A stretch of 64,000 nucleotides of DNA from Microbacterium hibisci (GCF_015278255.1 NZ_JADIJC010000005.1:186001-250000), one strand, 5' to 3'. Positions 26,909 through 37,367 are shown, numbered from the stretch's first letter. Program-made: numbers and translations. Notes: a model not told the origin generated them from the letters alone.

Positions 26909-28372
26909 TCAGGGCGCGGCAGGCGTGCCGCTCCGATGCGTGAAGAGCGTCTCGGTCTGCTCGATGTCCATGCCCTTGGTCTCGGGCACGCGCCACGCGA
27001 CGTACACGAACGACAGCGCCGCGAACAGCGCGTACATGCCGTACGTGAGAGGAAGGGACCACGACGACATCGCGGGGAACGAGATCGTGATGAGGAAGTT
27101 CGCGATCCACTGAGCTCCGGCCGCGACTCCCAGCGCCTTGCCGCGGATCCGGCTCGGGAAGATCTCGCCGAGGAGCACCCAGACCAGGGGACCCCACGAG
27201 GCGCCGAAGCCGATCACGAACACGTTCGCGGCGATGAGCGCAATCGGGCCCCACGGCGCCGGGAGCACCACTTCGCCGGCGCTGTCGGTCTCGGAGAAGA
27301 GGAACGAGATCGCCATGAGGCCGAGCGACAGCGTCATCAGCACCGAGCCGGTGAGCAGGATCGGCTTCCGGCCGACGCGGTCGACGAGGAAGATCGCGAT
27401 CAGCGTGACCAGCACGTTGGTGATCGACGTCACGACGCTGATGGTGAAGGAGTCGCTCTCGTCGAATCCGACCGACTGCCAGAGGCTGGTCGAGTAGTAG
27501 AAGATCACGTTGATGCCGACGAACTGCTGGAACACCGAGAGGATGATGCCGACCCAGACGATGCGCTGCAGCCCGAGCACGGGGCCGCGGAGCGAGACGC
27601 CGGCGTTCTTGCGGTCGGTCTCGATCGCCGTCTGCAGGTCGCGCATCGTGTGGTCGAGGTCGGCCGGCGGGACCAGCCGGGCGAAGATCTCGCGGGCCTC
27701 GTCGATGCGGCCCTTCGCGATGAGGAAGCGCGGCGACTCGGGCAGTGTGAAGGCGAGGATGCCGTAGACCGCGGCCGGCACGGCGCCGACGATGAACATC
27801 CATCGCCATGCCTCGAGCCCGAACCACAGCACGTTGTCGGCGCCACCGGCGGAGTTGGCGAGCAGCGCGTCCGACAGGAGCGCCGCGAAGATGCCGATCG
27901 TGATCGCGAGCTGCTGCAGCGAGGCGAGGCCTCCACGGATCTGGCGCGGAGCGATCTCGGCGATGTAGGCCGGTGCGACGACGGAGGCGATGCCGATGCC
28001 GAGGCCGCCGATCACCCGCCACAGCGCCAGGTCCCACGCCGCGAACGCGAGGCCGGCGCCGATCGACGAGACGAAGAACATGATGGCGCCGAGGAACATG
28101 ACGCGCAGGCGCCCCCAGCGGTCCGAGAGGCTGCCCGCGATGATCGCGCCGACGGCGCAGCCGAGGAGGGCGATCGCCACGACGAACCCGGTGATGACGT
28201 CGTTGAGCGCGAAGTCCCGCGAGATCGAGTCGACGGCGCCGTTGATGACCGAGGAGTCGAAGCCGAAGAGGAAGCCGCCGACCGCCGCCGCGACCGAGAG
28301 GCCGATGGCTCGTCGCCCGTACGGACTGCGGAGGGAGAACGCGTCTGCGGGGATCGAGCCGGTCGGATTCAT
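26909..28372 (-). CDS. Sugar porter family MFS transporter
   Basis: A 487-residue, 12-helix sugar symporter. Family signatures are complete: GGFLFGFDSSVINGA in helix 1, SDRWGRLR after helix 2, PESPRFL before the central loop, QQFVGINVIFYYS in helix 7, DRVGRKP, and PETKG near the C-terminus. QQ and NxxxYY are the usual sugar contacts in XylE/GLUT-like porters, so a hexose or pentose is likely imported with protons. The start MNPTGS lies 7 nt after a TAGCGT -10 box. The upstream open frame runs through the divergent rsmA promoter and is not used. No sugar-utilisation genes are adjacent. Confidence 0.92.
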   Translation of the reverse strand: MNPTGSIPADAFSLRSPYGRRAIGLSVAAAVGGFLFGFDSSVINGAVDSISRDFALNDVITGFVVAIALLGCAVGAIIAGSLSDRWGRLRVMFLGAIMFFVSSIGAGLAFAAWDLALWRVIGGLGIGIASVVAPAYIAEIAPRQIRGGLASLQQLAITIGIFAALLSDALLANSAGGADNVLWFGLEAWRWMFIVGAVPAAVYGILAFTLPESPRFLIAKGRIDEAREIFARLVPPADLDHTMRDLQTAIETDRKNAGVSLRGPVLGLQRIVWVGIILSVFQQFVGINVIFYYSTSLWQSVGFDESDSFTISVVTSITNVLVTLIAIFLVDRVGRKPILLTGSVLMTLSLGLMAISFLFSETDSAGEVVLPAPWGPIALIAANVFVIGFGASWGPLVWVLLGEIFPSRIRGKALGVAAGAQWIANFLITISFPAMSSWSLPLTYGMYALFAALSFVYVAWRVPETKGMDIEQTETLFTHRSGTPAAP

Positions 28373-28379
28373 GCTCGTC

Positions 28380-28385
28380 ACGCTA
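28380..28385 (-). promoter_or_regulatory. -10 box TAGCGT for the sugar porter
   Basis: Minus-strand TAGCGT with 7 nt to the ATG at 28372; leaderless arrangement. It selects the start among several upstream in-frame candidates. Confidence 0.5.
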
Positions 28386-28446
28386 TCGGCCGGTCGCGGC
28401 GCGTGCGAGGCCATGCGTGGCGCGTCGCCCCCGTGGTATGAGGCCG

Positions 28447-28452
28447 TACAGT
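28447..28452 (+). promoter_or_regulatory. -10 box TACAGT for rsmA
   Basis: TACAGT is followed after 7 nt by ATG at 28460. An in-frame GTG at 28451 overlaps the box itself, so ATG 28460 is the better start. Confidence 0.5.
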
Positions 28453-28459
28453 GAAACGC

Positions 28460-29320
28460 ATGCCCGTGACACTGCTCGGTGCGGCCGAGATCCGCGCGCT
28501 CGCCGCCGACCTCGACGTCACCCCGACGAAGAAGCTCGGGCAGAACTTCGTCGTGGACGCCAACACCGTCCGCAAGATCGTGCACGTCGCCGAGGTCCGC
28601 CCCGGCGATCGGGTGGTCGAGGTCGGACCGGGTCTCGGGTCGTTGACGCTCGCCATCCTCGAAGCGGGCGCCGCCGTCACCGCCGTCGAGATCGACCACC
28701 GCCTGGCAGAGCGGCTGCCGGCCACCGCGGCCGCGCACGGCGTGAGCGACGGCGCCCTGACGGTCGTCGACGCCGACGCGCTGCGCGTCACCGAGCTCCC
28801 GGGCGACCCCACCGTGCTCGTCGCGAACCTGCCCTACAACGTCAGCGTGCCCGTGCTGCTGCACTTCCTCGAGACGTTCCCCGCTCTCGAGAAGGGCGTG
28901 GTCATGGTGCAGGCCGAGGTGGGGGAGCGCCTCGCCGCCCCTCCGGGGTCGAAGGTGTACGGCGCCCCGAGCGTCAAGGCGGCCTGGTACGGGCCCTGGA
29001 AGCTGGCCGGGACGGTGTCGCGTCAGGTCTTCTGGCCGGTGCCGAACGTCGACAGCGTGCTGGTCGGCTTCCGTCGCGACGCCGAGCCTCGCGGCGACGA
29101 GGCTCTGCGCCGACGGACCTTCGCGATCATCGACGCGGCCTTCCAGCAGCGGCGCAAGATGCTCAGGCAGGCGCTGTCGCAGGTGCTCGGGGGAAGTGCG
29201 GGCGCGGCATCCGTCATCTTGGAACGCGCCGGGGTGGCGCCCACCGCGCGCGGCGAGGACCTCTCGATCGAGGACTACGTGCGCATCGCCGGATCTGCGG
29301 CGACGGAGTCGGAAAGCTGA
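28460..29320 (+). CDS. rsmA: 16S rRNA (adenine1518/1519-N6)-dimethyltransferase RsmA/KsgA
   Basis: A 286-residue SAM-dependent methyltransferase. KKLGQNF is at 24-30, the SAM motif [10 protein letters not shown] at 54-63 and the catalytic NLPYN at 123-127. It dimethylates A1518 and A1519 in helix 45 of 16S rRNA late in 30S assembly. In many actinobacteria ispE follows immediately; here about 3.8 kb with three other genes lies between. The start follows from the TACAGT box. Confidence 0.96.
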   Translation: MPVTLLGAAEIRALAADLDVTPTKKLGQNFVVDANTVRKIVHVAEVRPGDRVVEVGPGLGSLTLAILEAGAAVTAVEIDHRLAERLPATAAAHGVSDGALTVVDADALRVTELPGDPTVLVANLPYNVSVPVLLHFLETFPALEKGVVMVQAEVGERLAAPPGSKVYGAPSVKAAWYGPWKLAGTVSRQVFWPVPNVDSVLVGFRRDAEPRGDEALRRRTFAIIDAAFQQRRKMLRQALSQVLGGSAGAASVILERAGVAPTARGEDLSIEDYVRIAGSAATESES

Positions 29321-29366
29321 AATTCAGCGGATCTTCACCGCGTCGTCGGGAACCTCTCGAAACACG

Positions 29367-29400
29367 CCGGTAACATTTCAGCGTCCGCCGTCCGGTAACA
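29367..29400 (+). repeat. Direct repeat CCGGTAACA upstream of the phosphodiesterase gene
   Basis: CCGGTAACA occurs at 29367-29375 and again at 29392-29400, 25 bp apart, in the 119-bp gap between rsmA and the phosphodiesterase. It may be a regulator site or part of the promoter; no consensus -10 stands out. Confidence 0.35.
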
Positions 29401-29439
29401 CAGGCAGATCGCCACCCGGCGGACCGGAGTGAACCCGCC

Positions 29440-30360
29440 ATGCGCACCGCCGAACACCCGGCCCCCGAACGCGTCCTGCTGCACCTGAGCGACACCCACC
29501 TGCGCGCCCCCGCGACCCCGCACCTCTTCGACTCGGTCGACGGCGCGGCACGCCTGGCCGAGGCCCTCGAGGCGATCGAGGCGAGCGGCGTCCGCCCCGA
29601 CGCCGTCGTGTTCACGGGCGACCTCGTCGACCTCGGCGAGCCCGCCGCCTACGCCGAGCTGCGCGCGCTGGTCGAGCCGGTCGCCGAGCGCCTCGGCGCG
29701 CGCGTGCTGTGGGTGATGGGCAACCACGACGAGCGCGGGGCGTTCCGCGCGAGCTTGCTCGACGAGGCATCCGATGCGCGTCCGATCGACCGGGTGGACG
29801 AGCTCGACGGCCTCCGCGTCATCACGCTCGACACGAGCGTGCCCGGCCGCCACCACGGCGAGGTCGGCGACGAGCAGCTGGCATGGCTCGCGGAGGTGCT
29901 CGCGACGCCTGCGCCGCTGGGCAGCATCCTGGCCATGCACCACCCGCCCGTACCGAGTGTGCTGCCGCTCGCGGCGAGCGTCGAGCTGCACGATCAGAGC
30001 CGGCTCGCGGCGGTGCTCCGCGGCAGCGACGTGCGTGCGATCATCGCCGGGCACCTGCACTATTCGACGTTCGCGACCTTCGCCGGCATCCCGGTGTCGG
30101 TCGCCTCGTCCACCTGCTACGCCCAGGACCTCACGGTTCCCGTGGGCGGCACCCGCCCTCAGGACGGAGCGCAGGCCTTCAACCTCGTGCACGTGTACGA
30201 CGACACGGTGGTGCACTCGGTGGTGCCGGTGTCGGCGCCGCTCGTCCTCGAGCACATCGACGCAGACGAGGCCCGCCGGCGTCTGCTCGACGCCGGCGTC
30301 GCACCGCTCATCGCCGCGCGGAGGGATGCGCCGACCGAGCCGATTCCCGTGCTGCGCTGA
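29440..30360 (+). CDS. Calcineurin-like phosphoesterase, CpdA-type
   Basis: A 306-residue metallophosphoesterase. The five metal-ligand blocks are visible: SDTH (D18, H20), FTGD (D61), MGNHDE (N95, H96), HHPP and GHLHYSTFA. The arrangement matches class III cyclic-nucleotide phosphodiesterases (CpdA, Rv0805). Activity on 3',5'-cAMP is likely by family but not certain, because these enzymes are often promiscuous. The first 10 residues are an extension. The ATG follows a weak GGAG. Its final 53 bp overlap the end of the convergent Stealth-type gene. Confidence 0.9.
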   Translation: MRTAEHPAPERVLLHLSDTHLRAPATPHLFDSVDGAARLAEALEAIEASGVRPDAVVFTGDLVDLGEPAAYAELRALVEPVAERLGARVLWVMGNHDERGAFRASLLDEASDARPIDRVDELDGLRVITLDTSVPGRHHGEVGDEQLAWLAEVLATPAPLGSILAMHHPPVPSVLPLAASVELHDQSRLAAVLRGSDVRAIIAGHLHYSTFATFAGIPVSVASSTCYAQDLTVPVGGTRPQDGAQAFNLVHVYDDTVVHSVVPVSAPLVLEHIDADEARRRLLDAGVAPLIAARRDAPTEPIPVLR

Positions 30361-31894
30361 GCTCGTCCCGCTCCCACGGGGCGCGCACCGGGAACATGCG
30401 CTCGAGGGCGCTGGTGATCGCTCGCACGCGGATCTCCTCGGGCACCGCGACCTCGCCGCCGTCGTTGAGGCAGAACATGTCGGCGTCGCAGCGGTCGGCG
30501 AGCCGTTCCATGAGCCGCAGGCCCTTAGGGAGGGTCGTCTGCGCGTAGCGCACGCGCGGCGCACGGGTGGCGATCGCGCGGCCGGTGAGCAGCGCGTAGT
30601 AGTGGTACAGGCTGTTGGTCACCGAGATGTCGGTGGCGGAGCGGAAGCGGGATGCCGCGGTCCGGGCGAAGTCGTCGGCGAACGTCTCCTCGAGCTCGGC
30701 CATGACGCTCCGGCGTAGCGGAGCGGCGCAGTGCTCGAGATCGCGCACGATGGTGCGGCCGAAACGCTCCTTGAGCAGCGCGCGGTTGACCCGCAGCCCG
30801 TTGTCGTGGCCGCTGCGGTGGAGGGCGGGGTCGCCGGCGCCGATGCGCACCTCGCACTCGACGAATTTCGTGACGCCGCCGGGCGTGAAGAACATCTCCG
30901 GCTCGACCGGGCGCCCGAAGAACATGTCGTCGTTGGAGTACAGGAAGTGCTCGGCGAGGCCGGGGATGCGGTGCAGCTGGGCTTCGACCGCGTGCGAGTT
31001 GTGCGTGGGGAGCACCGACGGGTCTGCGAAGAACTCCTCGCTGCGCACGATCGTCACCTTCGGGTGATCGAGCAGCCACGCAGGAGCGGGCGAGTCGGTC
31101 GCGATGAAGATGCGGCGCACCCACGGCGCGTACATGTGCACGCTCCGCAGCGCGTAGCGCAGCTCGTCGACATGGCGGTAGCGCGCCGGGCCGTCGTCGC
31201 CGTCTCCGACCACGTACTCGGCCAGCTGGGCGGCCCGCTGGCGCCGGAAGTCGCTCGATGATCCGTCCACCCACGAGAAGACGATGTCGATGTCTTCGGT
31301 GACCTCGAGGGGCTGCGGATCGAACATGCCGGCGATCGTGCGCCAGATGCGTCCGTGGCGCTCGACCGTGGTGTATTCGAGATCCTCGGCGGGCGTGCTC
31401 CGGCGGGTCAGCGCGTTGTCGCGCGGTGCCTCCACCGTCTCATCGCCGAAGCGCCAGAACTCCAGGTGCACGCCGTGGCCGGGGCCGTAGCGCAGCGACC
31501 CCGCGCTCGTGATGCGCGGGCGGTACAGGCGCACGACGGCGGGCAGGTCGGGGACGGCGGGGGCGTCGCACGCCAGCAGCGGGCCACGGCCCTTCGCCTT
31601 GACGTACAGCGGCTCCCGCGTGCACACGGCGGCCAGCGCGGTCAGGGCCTCTTCGCGGTCGCGGAGGTCGACGACGAGCGTGGGGATCGCGCGGTCGTGA
31701 CGGATCAGCAGCGTCTCGATGCCGGCGTCGTCGAGCGCGGAGGCGGTCAGCAGCAGGTCGGCTTCGCGCGCTTCCTGCGGGGCGACGTCGTCGTGCACGA
31801 GATGGAGGATGCCGCGGTCGACGACCACGTCGGCCCGCTCGGTGAGCACGCTCCACGGGTCGGCGGATTGCGGCAGCGCAGACAGCAGGGTCAT
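30308..31894 (-). CDS. Stealth-family sugar-phosphate transferase (capsule-type phosphotransferase)
   Basis: A 528-residue protein carrying the Stealth conserved regions: CR1 [12 protein letters not shown] (201-212), CR2 [20 protein letters not shown] (241-260), CR3 [19 protein letters not shown] (295-313) continuing into [11 protein letters not shown] (316-326), and a C-terminal CR4. Stealth enzymes transfer hexose-1-phosphate to build phosphodiester-linked wall or capsular polysaccharides (SacB, CpsY). The first about 200 residues are a less conserved N-terminal region with no signal peptide. AGGAGG is 5-6 nt upstream of the ATG. It stands alone with no glycosyltransferase or flippase genes nearby, which is unusual for capsule genes. 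Confidence 0.88.
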   Translation of the reverse strand: MTLLSALPQSADPWSVLTERADVVVDRGILHLVHDDVAPQEAREADLLLTASALDDAGIETLLIRHDRAIPTLVVDLRDREEALTALAAVCTREPLYVKAKGRGPLLACDAPAVPDLPAVVRLYRPRITSAGSLRYGPGHGVHLEFWRFGDETVEAPRDNALTRRSTPAEDLEYTTVERHGRIWRTIAGMFDPQPLEVTEDIDIVFSWVDGSSSDFRRQRAAQLAEYVVGDGDDGPARYRHVDELRYALRSVHMYAPWVRRIFIATDSPAPAWLLDHPKVTIVRSEEFFADPSVLPTHNSHAVEAQLHRIPGLAEHFLYSNDDMFFGRPVEPEMFFTPGGVTKFVECEVRIGAGDPALHRSGHDNGLRVNRALLKERFGRTIVRDLEHCAAPLRRSVMAELEETFADDFARTAASRFRSATDISVTNSLYHYYALLTGRAIATRAPRVRYAQTTLPKGLRLMERLADRCDADMFCLNDGGEVAVPEEIRVRAITSALERMFPVRAPWERDELSAARESARSAHPSARR

Positions 31895-32060
31895 GCGGTC
31901 CTCCTTCTCGATCGGGGCCCGGCGGCGCGGGGAGGCGTCCGGAGCCGGTCTCGACACCATAAGGGAGCGTCGGTTACGTCCGCGTTTCGCGAGAAGGCCC
32001 TTGACATCGGCTCGGTCCGCGTGCCCTCGGCGTGCCCCTGCGCGGGCGGCTGGACGTCGC

Positions 32061-32066
32061 TAGCCT
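32061..32066 (+). promoter_or_regulatory. -10 box TAGCCT for the aldo/keto reductase-ispE unit
   Basis: TAGCCT with 6 nt to the GTG at 32073; leaderless spacing. It should drive the following three genes. Confidence 0.5.
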
Positions 32067-32072
32067 GGACCG

Positions 32073-33140
32073 GTGACCGAAGACGCGCGCTACCTGTCCC
32101 GTGGAGGAGATCTCCACCGTCCCTACACCGCCGCCGCCGACCGCTACACCGGCGCCGACTACCGTCGCGTCGGCACATCGGGCCTGACGCTCCCGCCCGT
32201 GTCGCTGGGGCTGTGGTGGAACTTCGGCGACAACATCCCGTTCGACAACCAGCGCGCGCTGCTGCGCCACGCCTTCGACCGCGGCATCACCCACTTCGAC
32301 CTGGCGAACAACTACGGCCCGCCGTACGGCACGGCCGAGACGAACTTCGGTCGCATGATGCGCGAGGACTTCGCCCCCTACCGCGACGAGCTCATCATCT
32401 CGTCGAAGGCCGGCTACGACATGTGGCACGGCCCGTACGGCAACGGCGGCTCGCGCAAGTACCTGATCTCGAGCGCCGAGCAGTCGCTCCAGCGCATGAG
32501 CATCGACTACGTCGACATCTTCTACTCGCACCGCGTCGACCCCGACGTCCCCGTCGAGGAGACGGTCGGGGCGCTCGACACGCTGGTGCGACAGGGCAAG
32601 GCGCTCTACGTCGGCATCTCGTCGTACAGCGCGGAGCGGACGGCGGTCGCGGCATCCGTCGCCCGCTCGCTGGGCACCCCGCTGGTGATCCACCAGCCGG
32701 CCTACTCGATCCTCAACCGCTGGGTCGAGGACGGCCTGACCGGCGTGCTGCGTCAGGAGGGCATGGGCGCCATCGCGTTCACGCCGCTCGCGCAGGGGCT
32801 GCTCACCGACAAGTACCTGGGCGGCGGGGACGCCGACCGTGCCCAGCAGCGCGGCTCGCTGCCGCGGGGACCGCTGAGCGACAAGGGGCTGTCGACGCTG
32901 CGCTCGCTGGACGTCATCGCCAAGGAGCGCGGGCAGACGCTCGCCCAGATGGCCATCCAGTGGGTGCTGCGCGACCCGGTGGTGGCGTCGGCGCTCATCG
33001 GCGCCTCGCGTCCGGCGCAGCTGGACGAGAACCTGCAGGCGCTCGATGGACCCGCCTTCACGACGGAGGAGGAGGAGCGCATCGACGCGCTGTCGGACGG
33101 GATCGACGTGGACCTCTGGGCGGAATCGGCGAACCGGTGA
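32073..33140 (+). CDS. Aldo/keto reductase, YghZ/Kv-beta-like (L-glyceraldehyde-3-phosphate reductase group)
   Basis: A 355-residue aldo/keto reductase with tetrad Asp76, Tyr81, Lys112 and His153. The opening [20 protein letters not shown] and the segment [11 protein letters not shown] place it in the AKR14/YghZ group, which reduces L-glyceraldehyde 3-phosphate and methylglyoxal with NADPH. Leaderless GTG start. Its stop overlaps the ispE GTG (GTGA), so ispE translation is coupled to it. Confidence 0.92.
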   Translation: MTEDARYLSRGGDLHRPYTAAADRYTGADYRRVGTSGLTLPPVSLGLWWNFGDNIPFDNQRALLRHAFDRGITHFDLANNYGPPYGTAETNFGRMMREDFAPYRDELIISSKAGYDMWHGPYGNGGSRKYLISSAEQSLQRMSIDYVDIFYSHRVDPDVPVEETVGALDTLVRQGKALYVGISSYSAERTAVAASVARSLGTPLVIHQPAYSILNRWVEDGLTGVLRQEGMGAIAFTPLAQGLLTDKYLGGGDADRAQQRGSLPRGPLSDKGLSTLRSLDVIAKERGQTLAQMAIQWVLRDPVVASALIGASRPAQLDENLQALDGPAFTTEEEERIDALSDGIDVDLWAESANR

Positions 33141-34063
33141 GCCAGGCCCTCGCCGCCGACGGTGTCCGGGTACGGGCGCCCGGCAAGCTCAACCTCTTCT
33201 TCGAGGTCGGCGGCGTGCACGCGGACGGCTACCACGACGTGGCCTCGGCGTATCAGGCGGTCTCGCTGTACGAGGACGTGTGGGCCTCGCCGTCCGACGA
33301 GTTCACGGTGGCGATCTCGGGCACGGTCGACGTCTCGGGCGTGCCCGCCGACGACCGCAACCTGGCGGTGCGTGCGGCGCGCCTCGTGGCGCAGCGCATC
33401 GGCCACTCCGGCGGGGTTCATCTCGACATCGTCAAGCACGTGCCGGTCGCCGGCGGCATGGGCGGCGGATCCGCGGATGCCGCCGCCGCGCTCGTCGCGT
33501 GCGACGCGCTGTGGGGAGCCGAGCTCGGCAGCGCCGAGCTGCACAAGCTCGCCGCGCGGCTCGGCGCCGACGTGCCCTTCGCACTCATGGGCGGGACGGC
33601 GGTGGGCACGGGCCGCGGCGACCAGCTCAGCCCGGCGCTCGCGAAGGGCCGCTTCGACTGGGTCGTGGTGCCGTCGACCGCGGGGCTGTCGACCCCGGAG
33701 GTCTACGGCCACCTCGACGAGCTGCGCGCGCGCCCCGACATCACCGCCGGCGCGCGCGTGCCCGCCGTCGCGCCGACCGTGCTGCAGGCGCTGCGCGCGG
33801 CCGACCCCGTGGCGCTCGCCGAGCACACCCGCAACGACCTGCAGGTCGCGGCCCTGTCGCTGCGCCCCGAGCTGCGGGAGGTGCTCGAACTGGGTGAGGA
33901 GTCCGGCGCCCTGGCGGGGCTGGTGTCGGGGTCGGGTCCTACACTGGCGTTCCTGACGGCCGACCCCGAGTCGGCCCTCGAGCTGCAGATCACCCTGTCG
34001 GCCGCCGGATACGAAGCTCTGCACGTGCACGGGCCGGTGGCCGGCGCACGCGTCGTGAACTGA
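33137..34063 (+). CDS. ispE: 4-(cytidine 5'-diphospho)-2-C-methyl-D-erythritol kinase
   Basis: A 308-residue GHMP kinase of the MEP isoprenoid pathway, phosphorylating CDP-methylerythritol. APGKLN (14-19) is the substrate-binding motif, [14 protein letters not shown] (103-116) the ATP-binding glycine loop, and GSGPTLAF the third GHMP motif. The GTG start overlaps the stop of the aldo/keto reductase. A coupled redox enzyme upstream is not a known MEP component; the pairing probably reflects shared transcription only. Confidence 0.95.
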   Translation: MSQALAADGVRVRAPGKLNLFFEVGGVHADGYHDVASAYQAVSLYEDVWASPSDEFTVAISGTVDVSGVPADDRNLAVRAARLVAQRIGHSGGVHLDIVKHVPVAGGMGGGSADAAAALVACDALWGAELGSAELHKLAARLGADVPFALMGGTAVGTGRGDQLSPALAKGRFDWVVVPSTAGLSTPEVYGHLDELRARPDITAGARVPAVAPTVLQALRAADPVALAEHTRNDLQVAALSLRPELREVLELGEESGALAGLVSGSGPTLAFLTADPESALELQITLSAAGYEALHVHGPVAGARVVN

Positions 34064-34119
34064 GATCGGCGTATCGCACGACACGAGGCCCGCCTGCGGG
34101 TCCTGGAGAGGAAGTCCCC

Positions 34120-35493
34120 ATGAACGCGTCCCAGACCGCCGGTGCCGTCGAGCAGGACCGCGCCGCCTTCCGTACGGGCGAGGTCGACGGCGCCTCGCGT
34201 GAGCGTCTCGCCGAGAACGGACTCGAGTACCGCCGGGTGGCGGTCGACGGAGACGACTTCCCGGCGTGGCTGCAGTCCGTCGCGCGCGGGTTCCAGGACG
34301 GTGAGCGCAGCGACGAGCAGATCGCGGCCTCGCGCGAGCGGACCGTCTATCGCCGGCTGACGGGGGTCTACGATTCCGCAGCCCCGGTCGCCGATGCGCC
34401 GGTGGCCACCATCGCGTCGTGGCTCGGCGAGCTGACGGTGCCGGGTGGCCGTGCGATCCCGTCGTGCGCCATCTCGGCCGTCACCGTGGCTCCGACCCAT
34501 CGCCGGCGCGGCGTCGCCCGCGCGATGCTGGAGGGGGAGCTGCGCGCGGCCGCTGCCGCCGGCATCCCGATGGCGATGCTCACGGTGAGCGAGTCGCAAC
34601 TGTACGGCCGCTACGGCTTCGCTTCGGCAGCCCCGGCCGCCTCCTTCAAGATCGAGACCAGGCGCGCGGTCTGGACCGGACCGCGCCCCGAGGGGCGCAT
34701 CGACTTCATTCCCCGCGAGCGGGTTCGCGAGCTGCTGCCGGCGCTGCATGAGCGTGTGCGGCACCGTATCGCGGGAGAAGTCGACATCACAGGGAGCTTC
34801 TGGGACGGCTTCGCGGGCACGAACCCGACTGCCGAGAAGGCCGGGGAGAAGCGCGCGGTGCAGTACACCGATGCCGCCGGCGAAGTGCGCGGGGCCGCCG
34901 TGTACGCGGTACGCGAGAACCACGACGACTTCACCAAGGCGACGGTCACCGTCAGCTACCTGCTCGCCGAGACGGACGACGCCTACGCGGCGCTCTGGCG
35001 GTTCCTGCTCGAGCTCGACCTGGTGGCGGAGGTGCACGCGGGCGAGCTGTCGATCGACGAGCCGCTGCTGTGGATGATCGCCGACCAGCGAGCCGTGAAG
35101 GTCACCGTCCGCGACCACCAGTACGTGCGGGTCATCGACGTGCCGGCCTCCCTCGAGGCGCGCCGCTTCGGCGCGTCCGGCGCCGTCGTCCTCGACGTCG
35201 ACGATCCGATCGGGCTGTCGACCGGGCGCTTTCTGCTCGAGGTCGACGGCGACGGGGCGGGCCGCGTGCGACGGCTCTCCGACGACGAGACTCCCGACCA
35301 CGCGGTGGTCTCGCTGGGCATCGCCGAGCTGTCGGCGGCCTACCTCGGCGGCGTGTCGCTCGCGACCCTGGCGGCTGCGGGCCGCGTGACGGTGCCGGAC
35401 GCGGCGGACGCGGCATCCGCCGGCGCCGCCATCGAGACCGCGGCGCGCATGCTCTCGTGGCACACGGCACCGCGGCTCAGCATCTGGTACTGA
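34120..35493 (+). CDS. Eis-like GNAT N-acetyltransferase with SCP2-type C-terminal domain
   Basis: A 457-residue protein of the Eis family: two GNAT domains plus a C-terminal sterol-carrier-like domain. The acetyl-CoA pyrophosphate loop is VTVAPTHRRRGVARAML (121-137), followed by SESQLYGRYGF whose Tyr162 matches the general acid of Eis. The chain ends in a tyrosine; in Eis the C-terminal carboxylate acts as catalytic base, so an intact end fits function. Eis enzymes acetylate amines, including aminoglycosides; the natural substrate here is unknown. GAGAGGAAG lies upstream of the ATG, 56 bp after ispE. Confidence 0.9.
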   Translation: MNASQTAGAVEQDRAAFRTGEVDGASRERLAENGLEYRRVAVDGDDFPAWLQSVARGFQDGERSDEQIAASRERTVYRRLTGVYDSAAPVADAPVATIASWLGELTVPGGRAIPSCAISAVTVAPTHRRRGVARAMLEGELRAAAAAGIPMAMLTVSESQLYGRYGFASAAPAASFKIETRRAVWTGPRPEGRIDFIPRERVRELLPALHERVRHRIAGEVDITGSFWDGFAGTNPTAEKAGEKRAVQYTDAAGEVRGAAVYAVRENHDDFTKATVTVSYLLAETDDAYAALWRFLLELDLVAEVHAGELSIDEPLLWMIADQRAVKVTVRDHQYVRVIDVPASLEARRFGASGAVVLDVDDPIGLSTGRFLLEVDGDGAGRVRRLSDDETPDHAVVSLGIAELSAAYLGGVSLATLAAAGRVTVPDAADAASAGAAIETAARMLSWHTAPRLSIWY

Positions 35494-35537
35494 GCGGGGT
35501 GGCACCCGGGCGCGACGTCGGGTCCGCGCGACTCGCC

Positions 35538-35543
35538 TAGCCT
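35538..35543 (+). promoter_or_regulatory. -10 box TAGCCT for the ABC-F gene
   Basis: TAGCCT followed after 9 nt by ATG 35553, with GGGAGGG in between. This is a very short leader rather than a strictly leaderless start. Confidence 0.45.
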
Positions 35544-35552
35544 GGGAGGGAC

Positions 35553-37367
35553 ATGGCACATCTTCTGGGGGCCGAGGCCCTGCACCTGGAGTTCCCGACC
35601 AAGGTCGTCTTCGACCGTGTGTCGCTGGGCATCGACGAAGGCGACCGCATCGGCGTGGTCGGACGCAACGGCGACGGCAAGTCGAGCCTGCTGGCGATGC
35701 TCGCCGGCCGCCTCGAGCCGGACGGCGGTCGCGTCACCGTGCGCGGAGGCGTGCGGGTCGGGGTGCTCGACCAGGCCGACACGCTCGACGACAGCCTGAC
35801 GATCCGCGAGGCCGTCGTGGGCGACCGGCCCGACCACGAGTGGGCCGGCGACGCGCGCACGCGCGACGTGATCGCCGGGCTGCTCGGCGACCTCGCGTGG
35901 GACGGCCCTGTCGCGGGCCTGTCGGGCGGTCAGCGGCGGCGGGTGTCGCTCGCCGCGCTCCTCGTCGGCGACCACGACGTGCTGTTCCTGGATGAGCCCA
36001 CCAACCACCTCGACGTCGAGGCGATCGCGTGGCTCGCCGATCACGTGAAGCGGCGCTGGCCGGCGAACCAGGGCGGACTCCTCGTCGTCACGCACGACCG
36101 ATGGTTCCTCGACGAGGTGTGCAACACGACGTGGGAGGTGCACGACCGCATCGTCGAGCCCTTCGAGGGCGGTTACGCGGCGTACATCCTGCAGCGCGTC
36201 GAGCGCGACCGCCAGGCGGCCGTCATCGAGCAGCGCCGCCAGAACCTCGCCCGCAAGGAGCTCGCGTGGCTGCGGCGCGGCGCGCCGGCGCGCACGTCCA
36301 AGCCGAAGTTCCGCATCGATGCCGCGAACGTCCTCATCGCCGACGTGCCCGAGATCCGCGATGCCACCGAGCTGCGCTCCCTCGCGGTCTCGCGCCTCGG
36401 CAAGGATGTCGTCGACCTCCTCGACGCCGCGGTCTCGTACGACGGCCGCGAGGTGCTGCACCCGGTCGAGTGGCGCATCGCGCCCGGCGAGCGCACCGGC
36501 ATCCTGGGTGTGAACGGCGCCGGCAAGTCGACCCTCCTCGGCCTCGTCGCGGGCGACGTCGAGCCGACGGCCGGGCGCGTCAAGCGCGGCAAGACGGTCA
36601 AGGTCGCCACCCTCACTCAGCGCCTCGACGAGCTCGAGGAGCACCTCGAGGATCCCGTCCGCGTCGTGATCTCGCGCCTGCGCACGACCTACACGTTCGG
36701 CAGCGGCTCGAAGGCGCAGGAGCTCACGCCCGGCCAGCTGCTCGAGAGCATGGGCTTCCAGAGCGCGCAGCTGTCGACCCCGGTGAAGGATCTGTCGGGT
36801 GGCCAGAAGCGCCGGCTGCAGCTGCTGCTCATCCTCCTCGAGCAGCCGAACGTGCTGATCCTCGACGAGCCGACCAACGACCTCGACACCGACATGCTCG
36901 CCGCGATCGAGGACCTCCTCGACTCGTGGCCCGGCACGCTGCTCGTCGTCTCTCACGACCGCTACTTCATCGAGCGCGTCACCGACCAGCAGTACGCGAT
37001 CCTCGGCGGCCACCTTCGGCACCTGCCGGGCGGCGTCGACGAGTACCTGCGCCTGCGCGAGCGCGAGCGGGCTGCGGGGCCCGCGACCTCGAAGGCGACG
37101 GATGCCGCGGCCGCGGCATCCCTCCCCTCCTCGAGTCCGGCCCTCTCAGGGCAGGCGCTGCGCGCCGCGCAGAAGGAGGTCGCGTCGCTCGAGCGCCGCC
37201 TGGAGAAGCTCGAGACGCAGATCGGCGCCGCGCGCACCGCGCTCGCCCACCACGACCAGTCCGACTACGTCGGCCTCGGCGCCGAGATGGCCCGCATCGG
37301 CGAGCTCGAGAGGGAGCGCGACGGCGTCGAGGAGCGCTGGTTCGAGCTCACCGAGCACATCGGCTGA
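35553..37367 (+). CDS. ABC-F family ATPase (Uup/EttA-like)
   Basis: A 604-residue protein with two ABC domains in one chain and no membrane segment. Walker A motifs are GRNGDGKSS (37-45) and GVNGAGKS (319-326). Both signature motifs LSGGQ and both LDEPT Walker B motifs are intact. The linker between domains (about 210-260) is basic and helical, and a C-terminal coiled coil (about 535-600) resembles the Uup tail. ABC-F proteins act on ribosomes, resolving stalls or protecting against antibiotics, and Uup also touches DNA repair. The coiled-coil tail favours Uup over resistance-type members. Confidence 0.92.
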   Translation: MAHLLGAEALHLEFPTKVVFDRVSLGIDEGDRIGVVGRNGDGKSSLLAMLAGRLEPDGGRVTVRGGVRVGVLDQADTLDDSLTIREAVVGDRPDHEWAGDARTRDVIAGLLGDLAWDGPVAGLSGGQRRRVSLAALLVGDHDVLFLDEPTNHLDVEAIAWLADHVKRRWPANQGGLLVVTHDRWFLDEVCNTTWEVHDRIVEPFEGGYAAYILQRVERDRQAAVIEQRRQNLARKELAWLRRGAPARTSKPKFRIDAANVLIADVPEIRDATELRSLAVSRLGKDVVDLLDAAVSYDGREVLHPVEWRIAPGERTGILGVNGAGKSTLLGLVAGDVEPTAGRVKRGKTVKVATLTQRLDELEEHLEDPVRVVISRLRTTYTFGSGSKAQELTPGQLLESMGFQSAQLSTPVKDLSGGQKRRLQLLLILLEQPNVLILDEPTNDLDTDMLAAIEDLLDSWPGTLLVVSHDRYFIERVTDQQYAILGGHLRHLPGGVDEYLRLRERERAAGPATSKATDAAAAASLPSSSPALSGQALRAAQKEVASLERRLEKLETQIGAARTALAHHDQSDYVGLGAEMARIGELERERDGVEERWFELTEHIG

